A stretch of DNA of 64,000 nt from Saccharopolyspora indica (lineage in GTDB: Bacteria > Actinomycetota > Actinomycetes > Mycobacteriales > Pseudonocardiaceae), in assembly GCF_027853965.1 (NCBI RefSeq), contig NZ_JAQGLB010000003.1:620001-684000 (forward strand), written 5' to 3'. A program made the position numbers and the translations under genes. This document shows positions 35,489 to 43,829 of this stretch, piece after piece (the first letter of the stretch is position 1; each line of letters opens with the position of its first letter). Under the pieces are notes generated by a model that was given only the letters and a program-made list of their open reading frames with translations, did not search any database and was not told where the DNA came from.

Positions 35489-36535
35489 TCAGCTCTCCGG
35501 GCGGAACACCGGCAGCACCAGCTCCGGGTCCGCTTCCAGCCACTCCAGCCGGACCGGCATGCCGATGACGACCTCGTCCGGGGCGACGCCCACCAGGTTG
35601 GTGATCAACCGGGTGCCCTCGGCGAGCTCGACCAGCGCGATCAGCAGCGGGTAGTCGAACGCCGGGTGCGGCGGGTGGTGGGCGACCACGTAGCTGTGGA
35701 CGGTGGCGCGGCCCGCCGCCTCCACGGTGTCCCACTCGAAGGACCGGCAGTGCGGGCAGCACGGCCCGGGCGGGTGGCGCAGCGCCTCGCAGGACGAGCA
35801 CCGCTGGATGACCAGCCGTTTCTCCATGGCTGCTTCGAACCAGAACGCGTTGTCCTGGTTCACCGCCGGTCGCGGGCGCAGCGCCCGCTCCTCCGCAGGC
35901 CGGAACCGCAGCGTGCGCCACTTCTGGACCGCGACGACGGCGCCGCTGGCGTCCCGGTAGGTGCGCACCGTGGTCACGAACCGCCCCGGCCCGAGGCCGG
36001 TGCGCTTCTCCGCCGAGATCGACTCCACGACCTCCTCGGTGCTGACCTCGTCCCCGGGCACCAGCTCTCGGACGAACTCGAACTCCGAATCGGTGGCCAC
36101 CACCGAGGTGTAACCGCCCTCGGCCAGCAGCTCCACGAGCTCGTCGAAGGCCGTGCGGGCGCTCGGTGCGGTGCTGGCGGCGTAGCCCCGCATCGTCCAC
36201 GCCTGCATCATCGACGCCGGGGCGACGATGCCCTCGCGGCCCGTGGCGCGCGCGGCGTCGGCCGAGAGGTAGACCGGGTTGGGATCGCCCATCGCCTCGA
36301 CCCAGTGGCGGATCATCGGCACGTTGACCGGATCCTGCCCCGCCCTGGCCGGGACCAGCACACGCCCGACGTAGGACTGCAGAGCCTGCTCGTAGCCAGT
36401 CCCGCCTCTCCGCGATTCACAGCGGTGGTCGCGTCCGGGATCGATCTCACGTTCGGCGGCTTCTTGTGGCTGGGTTGCGTCACGGTCCCCTGAGGTGCCG
36501 TTGAGCAGAACTGGAGTTGACTCGTAACTGCTCAT
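35489..36535 (-). CDS. chsH2: ChsH2-like hydratase with C-terminal DUF35 domain; N-terminus carries an inserted repeat
   Basis: 348 aa from ATG 36535, overlapping the acyl-CoA dehydrogenase stop (ATGA). Residues about 50-200 are a MaoC-like hotdog (VNVPMIRHWVEAMGDPNPVYLSADAA). Residues about 215-345 are DUF35: a zinc ribbon (QRCSSCEALRHPPGPCCPHC) and an OB fold. In steroid breakdown the hotdog pairs with ChsH1 and DUF35 holds Ltp2. Oddity: codons 6-47 (36395-36520) are a repeat flanked by CTCGTA direct repeats. Removing it and one flank would give MSSYEQALQSYVG, a normal start. The extra 42 residues are in frame and rich in Arg, Asp and Pro, so probably a flexible tail. Confidence 0.88.
   Translation of the reverse strand: MSSYESTPVLLNGTSGDRDATQPQEAAEREIDPGRDHRCESRRGGTGYEQALQSYVGRVLVPARAGQDPVNVPMIRHWVEAMGDPNPVYLSADAARATGREGIVAPASMMQAWTMRGYAASTAPSARTAFDELVELLAEGGYTSVVATDSEFEFVRELVPGDEVSTEEVVESISAEKRTGLGPGRFVTTVRTYRDASGAVVAVQKWRTLRFRPAEERALRPRPAVNQDNAFWFEAAMEKRLVIQRCSSCEALRHPPGPCCPHCRSFEWDTVEAAGRATVHSYVVAHHPPHPAFDYPLLIALVELAEGTRLITNLVGVAPDEVVIGMPVRLEWLEADPELVLPVFRPES
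36389..36526 (-). repeat. Inserted repeat element, copy A, in the 5' end of chsH2
   Basis: A 126-bp segment (36395-36520) is flanked by the direct repeat CTCGTA (36389-36394 and 36521-36526). About 82 percent of bases match copy B (62929-63059) by eye, with one 1-base gap. No terminal inverted repeats were found. On the gene strand it starts TCAACTCC and ends near GCGGAGAGGCGG, an SD-like sequence pointing into the gene. Its length is a multiple of three and its frame is open. Confidence 0.8.
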
Positions 36536-37698
36536 GCGCCCCTCTTCCCGCGTGGCAGGCCCAGGCCCTGGGTGGCGACCATGTCGCGCAGGACCTCGTT
36601 CACGCCGCCGCCGAAGGTGTTGACCACGCTCTGCCGGGAGAGCTGCTCGACCTGCCCGCCGAGCACGGCTTCCGGGGACTCGGGCCGGATCCGCCCGGCC
36701 GCGCCGAGCACCTGGGTCAGGGTGCGCTGCACGTCGATGTGGGTCTCGGTGCCGTACACCTTCGCCGCGCCCGCCGTCGCACCGGTCAGCGCGCCCTCCG
36801 CGACCGCCGTGGTCATCTTCCAGTTCATCAGCCGCATCGCCTCCAGCTTCGCGAAGGCGCGGGCCATTTCGGTTCGCACCCACGGCTTTTCGAGGACTCC
36901 GCTGCTCCTGGCCCACTCCAGCACCTGTTCCCAGAGCTGGATCGTGCGGCCGCCGAGCGCCGCCAGGCCGATCCGCTCGTGGTTGAGCTGAGCGGTGATC
37001 AGGCGCCAGCCGCCGTCGACCGCGCCGACGACGTGGTCGAGCGGCACGCGGACGTCGCTGTAGTAGGTGGCCGTGACGGACAGGCCGCCGACGGTCTCGA
37101 TGGGACTCCAGGAGAAGCCCTCGGCACCGGTGGGCACGATCAGGATGGAGATGCCGCGGTGCTTGGGCGCTTGCGGGTCCGTGCGGGCCGCGAGCCAGAT
37201 GTGATCGGCGGTGTTGGCGCCCGAGGTGAAGATCTTCTGCCCGTTCACCACGAACTCGTCCCCGTCGCGCACCGCTCTGGTGGTGAGCGAGGCGAGGTCG
37301 GTGCCCGCGTCGGGTTCGGTGTAGCCGATGGCGAAGACGACATCACCGCTGAGGATTCCGGGCAGGTAGGCCCGCTTCTGCTCCTCGGTGCCGTGCTCCA
37401 TGAGGGTGGGGCCGACGGTGTTCACCGTGACGAACGGGAACGGCAGCCCGGCGCGCTGGACCTCGTCGAAGAAGACGTACTGCTCCTCGACCGACCGGCC
37501 CTGCCCGCCGTACTCGCGCGGCCAGCCGATGCCCAGCCAGCCGTCGCGGCCGAGCACCTTGACGACCTCCCGGAACCGGGAGCCGCCGACGCCCTCCTCC
37601 CCCGCCCGCCTGCGTTCGTCCGGCGGGAGCAGCCCGGCGAAGTAGTCGCGCAGCTCCTGCCGGAGCCGCTGCTGCTCGGGCGTCTCGCGCAAGTCCAT
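36532..37698 (-). CDS. Acyl-CoA dehydrogenase, ChsE2-like catalytic subunit
   Basis: 388 aa, full-length acyl-CoA dehydrogenase. It has YGGQGRSVEEQYVFFDEV, the FAD motif FAIGYTEPDAGTDLASL, NGQKIFTSGANTADHIWLAART, QLNHERIGLAALGG (candidate catalytic Glu) and the C-terminal LSRQSVVNTFGGGVNEVLRDM. It oxidises an acyl-CoA to the 2-enoyl-CoA with FAD. The gene order ACAD - chsH2 - ACAD - chsH1 - ltp2 suggests a heterotetramer with the 354-aa protein that acts on the three-carbon steroid side chain. It starts 25 bp after the FadD17-like gene. Confidence 0.9.
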   Translation of the reverse strand: MDLRETPEQQRLRQELRDYFAGLLPPDERRRAGEEGVGGSRFREVVKVLGRDGWLGIGWPREYGGQGRSVEEQYVFFDEVQRAGLPFPFVTVNTVGPTLMEHGTEEQKRAYLPGILSGDVVFAIGYTEPDAGTDLASLTTRAVRDGDEFVVNGQKIFTSGANTADHIWLAARTDPQAPKHRGISILIVPTGAEGFSWSPIETVGGLSVTATYYSDVRVPLDHVVGAVDGGWRLITAQLNHERIGLAALGGRTIQLWEQVLEWARSSGVLEKPWVRTEMARAFAKLEAMRLMNWKMTTAVAEGALTGATAGAAKVYGTETHIDVQRTLTQVLGAAGRIRPESPEAVLGGQVEQLSRQSVVNTFGGGVNEVLRDMVATQGLGLPRGKRGA

Positions 37699-37723
37699 CG
37701 GAGTCCTCTCGTGGTCGCGCCGG

Positions 37724-39370
37724 TCAGGGCAGGAAGCGCAACCGGCCGTTGGCGGCGAACTGCTCTCGCAGCTCCCGCTTGTCCTGCTCGGTCATCGGCG
37801 CGTACGACGGCGCTCCGCGGCCCGGCCACCAGTGCACCTCGTCGCTCGTGCGCCAGCCGTCGGCCTGCATCTCCTTCTTGCGCAGCTTGTTCGACCCGGT
37901 GGTGGGCAGCTGCCGGGACACCCGCACGTAGCGCGGGATCCCCTTGGGGCCCAGGTCGTCCTGCGCGGCGAGGAAGTCCGGCAGGTGCAGGTCCTCGAAC
38001 CGGGCGCGGGTCTCGACGGCCGCCATCACCTGGTCGCCCGAGCGCGGGTCGGGCACCGCGAAGACCGCGGCGGCGAGGACGTCCGGGTGCCGTCGCAGGA
38101 TCCGCTCGGTCAGTAGCGCGGAGATGTTCTCGCCGTCGACCCGGATCCAGTCGCCCGACCGGCCCGCGAAGTAGAGGTGACCGTTGCTGTCGAGGTAGCC
38201 GAGGTCACCGGTCCAGTACCAGCCGTGGCGGACGCGTTCGGCGTTGGCCGCCGGGTTCTTGTAGTAGCCCTCGAACTTCGCCGCGCCTTCGGTGTTGACG
38301 AGCTCGCCGATGGCCTCCTCGGCGTTGCGCACCCGGCCGTGCTCGTCGAGATCCGCGGGCGGGCACTGCTCGCGGGTCTCCGGGTCGACGACGCGCACTC
38401 CCGCGTGCGCCGGAACGCCCAGCGCGGAAGGCGGTCCGGCCGGTGCCTGGTCGATCATCCCGGCGCCTTCGCTCGACCCGTAGCCCTCGTAGAGCTTCGC
38501 GCCGAAGCGGCGCTGGAACTCGGCCCGGTCCTCGGGCGAGGCCTCGGTGCCGAACCCGTGCGTGAGCGTGTTGTCGGCGTCGTCCGGTCGTTCCGGCTGG
38601 CCGAGCAGGTAGCCGATCGCCTTGCCGACGTAGGTGAAGTACGTCGCGCCGTAGTGCCGCACGTCCGGCAGGAACCCGGATGCGGTGAACTTCGGCGCCA
38701 GCGCCACGCAGGCGCCCGCGAGCAGCGCCGGTGCCCACAGCGCCATCAGCGCGTTGCCGTGGAACAACGGCATGCAGCAGTAGCAGACGTCGTCGCGGCC
38801 GATGTGGTACTTCGCGGTGTTCTGCCGCGCGAGCCCGACCAGGCGCCCTTGGGAGCAGATCGCGGCCTTCGACGCCCCCGTCGTGCCGGAGGTGAACAGC
38901 AGCAGCATGCGGGTCTCCGCGCTGATCGACGGATCGCGCACGGGATCGACGGGCGTGAGCTGTTCGGCGTGCTCCGGCGAGTCCACCAGCAGGAAGCGGT
39001 CCCGCGGCACGCCGACGTCGAGGCCGTCGAGCAGCTCCAGGCCCGCCGCATCGGTCACCAGCAGCTGGAGGTCGGTGTGGCGCACCTCGGCTTCCAGGTA
39101 GGCGCCGCGGCGGGTGGGGTTGATGCCCACGACCGTCGCTCCGGTGAGCGCGGCGGCTCCCAGCCAGAGGACGAACTCCGGGACGTTGTCCAGGAGAACG
39201 CCCACGTGGAACGGGCGGTCGTCATCGCGCAGCCGCCGCAGCCGGGCGGCGCGGGCCGCGCTGTCGCGGACCACTTCGTCCCAGCTCCAGGTCCGCTCGC
39301 GGGAGCGCAGCCCCGGCCGGTGGTCGCCCAGCCGGTCCAGCAGCAGGTCGGCGATCGTCTCGCTGCTCAT
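37724..39370 (-). CDS. Acyl-CoA synthetase, FadD17-like
   Basis: 548 aa from ATG 39370. AMP-forming ligase motifs: LLLFTSGTTGASKAAICSQG (P-loop), YTYVG-like YFTYVGKAIGYLLGQPERPDDADN, YEGYGSSEGAGM, HGWYWTGDLGYLDSNGHLYF and the C-terminal Lys in TTGSNKLRKKEM. The run around DDVCYCCMPLFHGNALM and PERPDDADNTL is close to mycobacterial FadD17 (steroid regulon), as I recall it. It loads CoA on a carboxylic acid, here probably a steroid side chain or long acyl chain. Its start shares one base with the OYE stop (TGATG). Confidence 0.88.
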   Translation of the reverse strand: MSSETIADLLLDRLGDHRPGLRSRERTWSWDEVVRDSAARAARLRRLRDDDRPFHVGVLLDNVPEFVLWLGAAALTGATVVGINPTRRGAYLEAEVRHTDLQLLVTDAAGLELLDGLDVGVPRDRFLLVDSPEHAEQLTPVDPVRDPSISAETRMLLLFTSGTTGASKAAICSQGRLVGLARQNTAKYHIGRDDVCYCCMPLFHGNALMALWAPALLAGACVALAPKFTASGFLPDVRHYGATYFTYVGKAIGYLLGQPERPDDADNTLTHGFGTEASPEDRAEFQRRFGAKLYEGYGSSEGAGMIDQAPAGPPSALGVPAHAGVRVVDPETREQCPPADLDEHGRVRNAEEAIGELVNTEGAAKFEGYYKNPAANAERVRHGWYWTGDLGYLDSNGHLYFAGRSGDWIRVDGENISALLTERILRRHPDVLAAAVFAVPDPRSGDQVMAAVETRARFEDLHLPDFLAAQDDLGPKGIPRYVRVSRQLPTTGSNKLRKKEMQADGWRTSDEVHWWPGRGAPSYAPMTEQDKRELREQFAANGRLRFLP

Positions 39371-40599
39371 CAGGAGACGTAGCCCGCGTCGGTGCCCCAG
39401 GTCTGCGACCGGGGGCTGCTGCGGTCGACCAGAACGCATCGCGCGCCGGTGAAGTTCGTCGGCATGCAGCGGTTGTTGTGGTTGCACAGCGAGCGCACGC
39501 CCGGGTCCGCTTCGATGCGGTTGATCAGGTCCGGTTCGCGGAGCAGGGCCCGCGCCATCGCCACGAACTCGAAGCCCTCGGCCATCCCTCGATCCATCAC
39601 CGCCTTGTTCGTGATGCCGCCGAGCAGGATCATCGGCAGCTTCACCGCCGCCCGGATCTGCCGGGCGTCGTCGAGCAGGTAGCCGTCCTGGTACGGGTAT
39701 TCGCGCAGCATCGTGCGGCCCAGCAGCTTCACCCCCAGCTTGATCGGCTGCGGCATCACCTCGGCGAAGGCGTCCAGCGGCGCATCGCCCTTGAACAGGT
39801 ACATGGGGTTGCTCAGCGAGCTGCCCGCCGTCATCTCCAGGGCATCGACCGAACCGTCGGACTCCAGCCACTGCGCCACCGCGATCGCCTCGTCGAGCCA
39901 GAAGCCGCCCGGCACGCCGTCGTCCATGTTCAGCTTGGTGATGATGGCGATCCGGTCGCCGACCGCCTCCCGCACCGCCAGCGCGATCTCCCGCGCCAGG
40001 CGCGCCCGGTTCTCCAGGCCGCCGCCGTAGGAATCGTCGCGGTGGTTGAGCTTCGGGCTCAGGAACGAGCTGGCCAGGTAGTTGTGCCCCAGGTGCACCT
40101 CGACCGCGTCGAACCCCGCATCGATCGCCATCCGCGCCGCTCTCGCGTGGTCCTGCACGACGCGGCGCAGGTCGCCGAGGGTCGCTTCCCGCGCGAAGCT
40201 GAGCGTGGTCTTGTGGAAGTGCCTGCTCGGCGCGAGCGCCGGTGCCCCGTTGGCCTTGGGGTTGGCCACCGGGCCGCCGTGCCCGATCTGCGCCGCCGCG
40301 GCAGCGCCCTGGTCGTGCACGGCTTCGGTGAGCTTGCGCAGGCCCGGCATGGCTTCGGGCGTCCACAGGATCTGGTGCCGGTCGGTGCGGCCTTCCGGCG
40401 ACACCGCGCAGTAGGCGACCGTCGTCATGCCCACCCCGCCCGCCGCGTGCCGGACGTGGAAGTCGACCAGGTCCTGGGTGACCTTGCCCCGGTGGCTGAG
40501 GCCCTCGTAGGTGGCGGCCTTGATCGTCCGGTTGCGCAAGGTCAGCGGGCCGATCTTCCCAGGGCTGAAGACGTCCGGGACGGGTTGGGTGGTGGTCAC
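39370..40599 (-). CDS. NADH:flavin oxidoreductase (old yellow enzyme family)
   Basis: 409 aa from GTG 40599, with CAGGAGTGCTC upstream. It is an FMN TIM barrel: DVFSPGKIGPLTLRNRTIKAATYEG at the N-terminus, AAQIGHGG (substrate His region), FDAVEVHLGHNYLASSFLSPKLNHRDDSYGG and LLREPDLINRIE. A cysteine near the C-terminus (SLCNHNNRCMPTNF) recalls the 2-enoate/2,4-dienoyl-CoA reductase subgroup, but the extra FAD domain is absent. It reduces a C=C bond next to a carbonyl, plausible for an enone or dienoyl-CoA of a steroid. It is the first gene of the eight-gene operon. Confidence 0.88.
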   Translation of the reverse strand: MTTTQPVPDVFSPGKIGPLTLRNRTIKAATYEGLSHRGKVTQDLVDFHVRHAAGGVGMTTVAYCAVSPEGRTDRHQILWTPEAMPGLRKLTEAVHDQGAAAAAQIGHGGPVANPKANGAPALAPSRHFHKTTLSFAREATLGDLRRVVQDHARAARMAIDAGFDAVEVHLGHNYLASSFLSPKLNHRDDSYGGGLENRARLAREIALAVREAVGDRIAIITKLNMDDGVPGGFWLDEAIAVAQWLESDGSVDALEMTAGSSLSNPMYLFKGDAPLDAFAEVMPQPIKLGVKLLGRTMLREYPYQDGYLLDDARQIRAAVKLPMILLGGITNKAVMDRGMAEGFEFVAMARALLREPDLINRIEADPGVRSLCNHNNRCMPTNFTGARCVLVDRSSPRSQTWGTDAGYVS

Positions 40600-40663
40600 G
40601 AGCACTCCTGTTCCGCTGGGTTGCCGCGAAGGTAGGGCGATCCGGCGGCGCTGCACCGCGCCG

Positions 40664-40679
40664 GTCCCGCTCATCGGGA
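40664..40679. promoter_or_regulatory. Palindrome upstream of the steroid-type operon
   Basis: GTCCCGCTCATCGGGA lies 65 bp upstream of the OYE start, in the 82-bp gap before the SDR gene. It differs at one base from the site at 41507-41522, which suggests a shared regulator. Confidence 0.55.
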
Positions 40680-40681
40680 GG

Positions 40682-41431
40682 TCAGCCGAAGAAGGCCTGC
40701 CCGCCGTCCAGCGGCACGGTGGCCCCGGTCAGGTAGCCGAGGTCCGGGCCGACCAGGGCGACGACGGCGCGCCCGATGTCGGCCTCGCAGTCACCGATGC
40801 GGCCCAGCGGGATGGACGCGACGAACTCGGCGGCCTCCTCCGGGTTGTGCTCGGTCCAGGCCTTGAGCCCCGGCGACAGGGCGTGCGGTGCGATCGCGTT
40901 CACCCGGATCCCGTCCCGGCCCCACTCCGCCGCCGCGGTCCTGGTCAGCGACTTCAGCGCCTGCTTGGCCGCGGCGTAGGCGCCGTAGGTCGAGGTGTCC
41001 CACCGCACCATCGCGGAGGTCACCAGGTTGATGATCGAGCCGCCGCGGGCCTTCAGGTGCGGGTGGCACGCCTTCATGAACGCGAACGCGGCGAACGGCG
41101 CGGTGCGGAAACCTCGCTGGAAGTCCTCATCGCTCATGCTCAGCAGCGGGCCGTAAGCCCCGGTGTAGGCGTTGTTGACCAGGACGTCGATGCCGCCCAG
41201 CGCACCCACGACCTGCTCGACCACGGCTGGCACGGCGCCGGTGTCGGCCACGTCGACCGGGAACGGCTCGGCCCGGCCGCCGCGTTCCCGGATCAGCTCG
41301 CAGGTGGCGTTGAGCTTCGCCTCGGTGCGCCCCGCCACCGCCACCGCCACCCCCTCCCCGGCCAGCGCGAGCGCGATGCCCTGCCCGACGCCCTGCCCTG
41401 CTCCCGTGATCAGCGCGACCTTGCCCCGCAT
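40682..41431 (-). CDS. SDR-family oxidoreductase
   Basis: 249 aa from ATG 41431, preceded by GGGAGGTGCTGC. Classical SDR: VALITGAGQGVGQGIALAL, DVLVNNAYTGAYG, NLVTSAMVRWDTSTYGAYAAAKQALKSL (Ser, Tyr, Lys) and YLTGATVPLDGGQAFFG. It probably acts on a 3-hydroxyacyl-CoA or hydroxysteroid. It lies upstream of the OYE gene on the same strand, 82 bp away, and diverges from the acyl-CoA ligase gene. Confidence 0.92.
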   Translation of the reverse strand: MRGKVALITGAGQGVGQGIALALAGEGVAVAVAGRTEAKLNATCELIRERGGRAEPFPVDVADTGAVPAVVEQVVGALGGIDVLVNNAYTGAYGPLLSMSDEDFQRGFRTAPFAAFAFMKACHPHLKARGGSIINLVTSAMVRWDTSTYGAYAAAKQALKSLTRTAAAEWGRDGIRVNAIAPHALSPGLKAWTEHNPEEAAEFVASIPLGRIGDCEADIGRAVVALVGPDLGYLTGATVPLDGGQAFFG

Positions 41432-41506
41432 GCAGCACCTCCCGATCGCCGTGCGCTTCCCGTCCGCCCGCAACAGTGGTGTGATCGCGGGAACGCCGAG
41501 CGCGCT

Positions 41507-41522
41507 GTCCCGCTCAGCGGGA
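41507..41522. promoter_or_regulatory. Second copy of the GTCCCGCTCA(G/T)CGGGA palindrome
   Basis: GTCCCGCTCAGCGGGA has perfect TCCCGCT/AGCGGGA arms around one central base. It lies 76 bp upstream of the SDR start and 113 bp upstream of the ligase start, in their shared promoter region. Confidence 0.55.
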
Positions 41523-41634
41523 ACGCGGCCGAGCGCGGGTCCCGATGAACGGAAACGGACGCCGCTCGCCGCCGTCCGGTGCCGCACGCTGTGCCGCGCA
41601 GATTCCCGGCCAGCAGCAGGAGGAACGCCAGCAC

Positions 41635-43266
41635 ATGAGCACGATCGATCCGGGCACCGCCGCCCCCGCTCTGACCGGCCCCGGTGGCGAATTCGAACTC
41701 GTGGAGCAGGACGTGCTCGGCACCCGGCTCCCGGTGTTCCGCAACCGCGCGAGGTCGCTGGCCGAGCTCGTCACCGCCTCCGCCCGCCACGGCGACCGCG
41801 ACTACATCGTGACCGCGGACCGGAGGATCTCCTTCCGCCAGCACGCCGACCAGGTCGCCGCGCTGGCCACGGCGCTGCGCGAGGAGTACGGCGTCGGCAA
41901 GGGCGACCGGGTCGCGATCGCGGCCGCCAACGCACCGGAGTGGATCCTCGCGTTCTGGGCGGCGATGTCCGTCGGTGCCGTCGCGGTCGGCTGCAACGCC
42001 TGGTGGTCGGCCCGCGAGCTCGACCACGGCGTGCGGCTGACCGAACCGGCCCTGATCGTCGCCGACGCCAAGCGAGCCGCGCTGCTGACCGGCTCGCCCG
42101 TTGCGCTGCTCCCGCTGGAGCAGGTCGACGAGCTGGCCCAGCGGTACGCGAGGGCACCGATGCCCGCCGTGGACGTCGCCGAGGACGATCCCGCGATCAT
42201 CCTGTTCACCAGCGGAACCTCCGGACGCCCCAAAGGCGCGGTCCACTCGCACCGCAACGTGTGCTCGGTCGTCGAGTACCACCGCATGAACGACGCCCTC
42301 GCCGCGGCCCACGGCGATCCGATCGACCCGCGAAACCGGCGGTACCTGCTGGCGCTGCCCCTCTTCCACATCGCCTGCCTGCACAACCTCGCCGTGCCGC
42401 GGCTGGCCACCGGCAGCACCGTGGTCATGCACCAGGGCGCTTTCGACGTGGACCGGGTGCTGGGCCTGGTGGCGCGCGAGCGGGTGACCAACTGGGGTGC
42501 CGTGCCGACCCAGGCGCACCGGATCCTCGAGCACGGCGACATCTCGCAGTACGACCTGTCGTCGCTCACCACCTTCTCGCTGGCCTCCGCACCGTCGTCG
42601 GCCGCGTTCAAGCAGCGGCTGCGGGAGCGGCTGCCGGTGGCGGAGAAGTCCCTGGTGGACAGCTACGGGATGACCGAGACGTGCACCGCGCTCACCGCGG
42701 CATCACCCGCCGACCTGGCAGAAGCCCCGGAGACGCTCGGACGACCGATCGCGGGTGTGCAGCTGGAGATCCGCGATCCGCTCGGCACACCCCTGCCCGA
42801 CGGTGAGGAGGGCGAGGTGTGCGTCCGCAGCGCCTACAACATGCTCGGCTACTGGAACGACCCGCGGGCCACCGCCGACACCGTCCGCGAAGACCGCTGG
42901 CTGCACACCGGTGACATCGGCGTCGTCGAGCAGGGCAGGCTCCGGCTGAGCAGCCGCCGCTCGGACCTGATCATCCGCGGCGGGGAGAACGTCTACCCCG
43001 CGGAGGTCGAGGGCGTGCTCGCCGAGCACCCCGAGGTCCAGGAGTGCGCCGTGCTGGGCGTCCCCCACTCGGACCTCGGCCAGGAGGTGTTCGCGGTCGT
43101 GGTCATCGCAACCGGGAGCGCCCTCACCGAGCAGCAGCTGCACGACTACGCCCGGGAGCAGCTCGCGCACTTCAAAGTCCCGTCCCGGTGGCGGATCACG
43201 CAGGACCCGCTCCCCCGCAACGCCACCGGCAAGGTGATCCGGACCGAGGTCCGCACCACCGGCTGA
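41635..43266 (+). CDS. AMP-forming acyl-CoA ligase
   Basis: 543 aa from ATG 41635, with AGGAGG 10 bases upstream. Motifs: [21 protein letters not shown] (P-loop), [50 protein letters not shown] and [12 protein letters not shown] with the adenylation Lys. It resembles medium-chain or aromatic acyl-CoA ligases; the exact acid is unknown. It diverges from the SDR gene and shares a palindrome with the steroid-type operon, so it may supply that pathway. Confidence 0.9.
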   Translation: MSTIDPGTAAPALTGPGGEFELVEQDVLGTRLPVFRNRARSLAELVTASARHGDRDYIVTADRRISFRQHADQVAALATALREEYGVGKGDRVAIAAANAPEWILAFWAAMSVGAVAVGCNAWWSARELDHGVRLTEPALIVADAKRAALLTGSPVALLPLEQVDELAQRYARAPMPAVDVAEDDPAIILFTSGTSGRPKGAVHSHRNVCSVVEYHRMNDALAAAHGDPIDPRNRRYLLALPLFHIACLHNLAVPRLATGSTVVMHQGAFDVDRVLGLVARERVTNWGAVPTQAHRILEHGDISQYDLSSLTTFSLASAPSSAAFKQRLRERLPVAEKSLVDSYGMTETCTALTAASPADLAEAPETLGRPIAGVQLEIRDPLGTPLPDGEEGEVCVRSAYNMLGYWNDPRATADTVREDRWLHTGDIGVVEQGRLRLSSRRSDLIIRGGENVYPAEVEGVLAEHPEVQECAVLGVPHSDLGQEVFAVVVIATGSALTEQQLHDYAREQLAHFKVPSRWRITQDPLPRNATGKVIRTEVRTTG

Positions 43267-43279
43267 TGCCGCCTCCCGC

Positions 43280-43750
43280 TCACGCGTCTTCCCGCCCGGG
43301 CAGGGCGTCGAGCACCGGGTTGGTGAGGTGCTGGTAGATGATCGAGGTGCGGAAGCTGACGATCTCGCGGCGGTTGGTGAACTGGTCCAGCAGGAAGGCG
43401 TGCAGGTGGTCGATGTCCTGGGCCGTGACGTGGACGAGGAAGTCGTCGCTGCCGGCCATCGTGTAGACGGAGACGACTTCGGGCAGCTGCGTCACCGACT
43501 GCTCGAAGGCGGTGACGACGTCCCGGCGCAGCGGCCGGACCTGGGTGAACACCATCGCCTGGACCGAGCGGTTGAGCGCGCGCAACGACACCTCGGCCCG
43601 GTACCCGCGGATGATGCCGCGCTTGTGCAGGAGCCTGGTGCGTTCGAGGCAGGTGGACGGTGCGATGCCGAGCTTCTCGGCGAGGGCCCGGTTGGACTGC
43701 CGGCCATCTGCCTGCAGATGGCGCACGATCGCCGAATCAAGTTCATCCAC
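43280..43750 (-). CDS. Lrp/AsnC-family regulator
   Basis: About 156 aa from GTG 43750 (VDELDSAIVRHLQADGR); an ATG at 43783 would add 11 residues. The helix-turn-helix (SNRALAEKLGIAPSTCLERTRLLHKRGII) and RAM domain (VVSVYTMAGSDDFLVHVTAQD) are typical. It diverges from the leucine-type dehydrogenase gene, and the 21-bp palindrome at 43781-43801 lies between the two. Amino-acid-sensing control of the dehydrogenase is likely. Confidence 0.92.
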   Translation of the reverse strand: MDELDSAIVRHLQADGRQSNRALAEKLGIAPSTCLERTRLLHKRGIIRGYRAEVSLRALNRSVQAMVFTQVRPLRRDVVTAFEQSVTQLPEVVSVYTMAGSDDFLVHVTAQDIDHLHAFLLDQFTNRREIVSFRTSIIYQHLTNPVLDALPGREDA

Positions 43751-43780
43751 GACTACCCCCCGAACTCGGCCGCTGAATTT

Positions 43781-43801
43781 CATTCGGCGCAGAGCCGAAT
43801 G
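43781..43801. promoter_or_regulatory. Candidate Lrp operator and leaderless promoter
   Basis: Perfect 8-bp arms CATTCGGC (43781-43788) and GCCGAATG (43794-43801) lie where the -35 of the dehydrogenase promoter should be. A -10-like TAGCTT (43817-43822) is 7 bases before ATG 43830, which implies a leaderless transcript controlled by the Lrp protein. Confidence 0.6.
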
Positions 43802-43829
43802 CTCCGCACATCAGCCTAGCTTCAGAGGC

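Noticed and set aside
36533..36535. An annotation error as explanation of the odd ChsH2 N-terminus (a start downstream of the repeat)
   Set aside because: No ATG or properly placed GTG exists between the repeat and QALQSY; the ATGA overlap and the flanking CTCGTA repeats favour the insertion reading.
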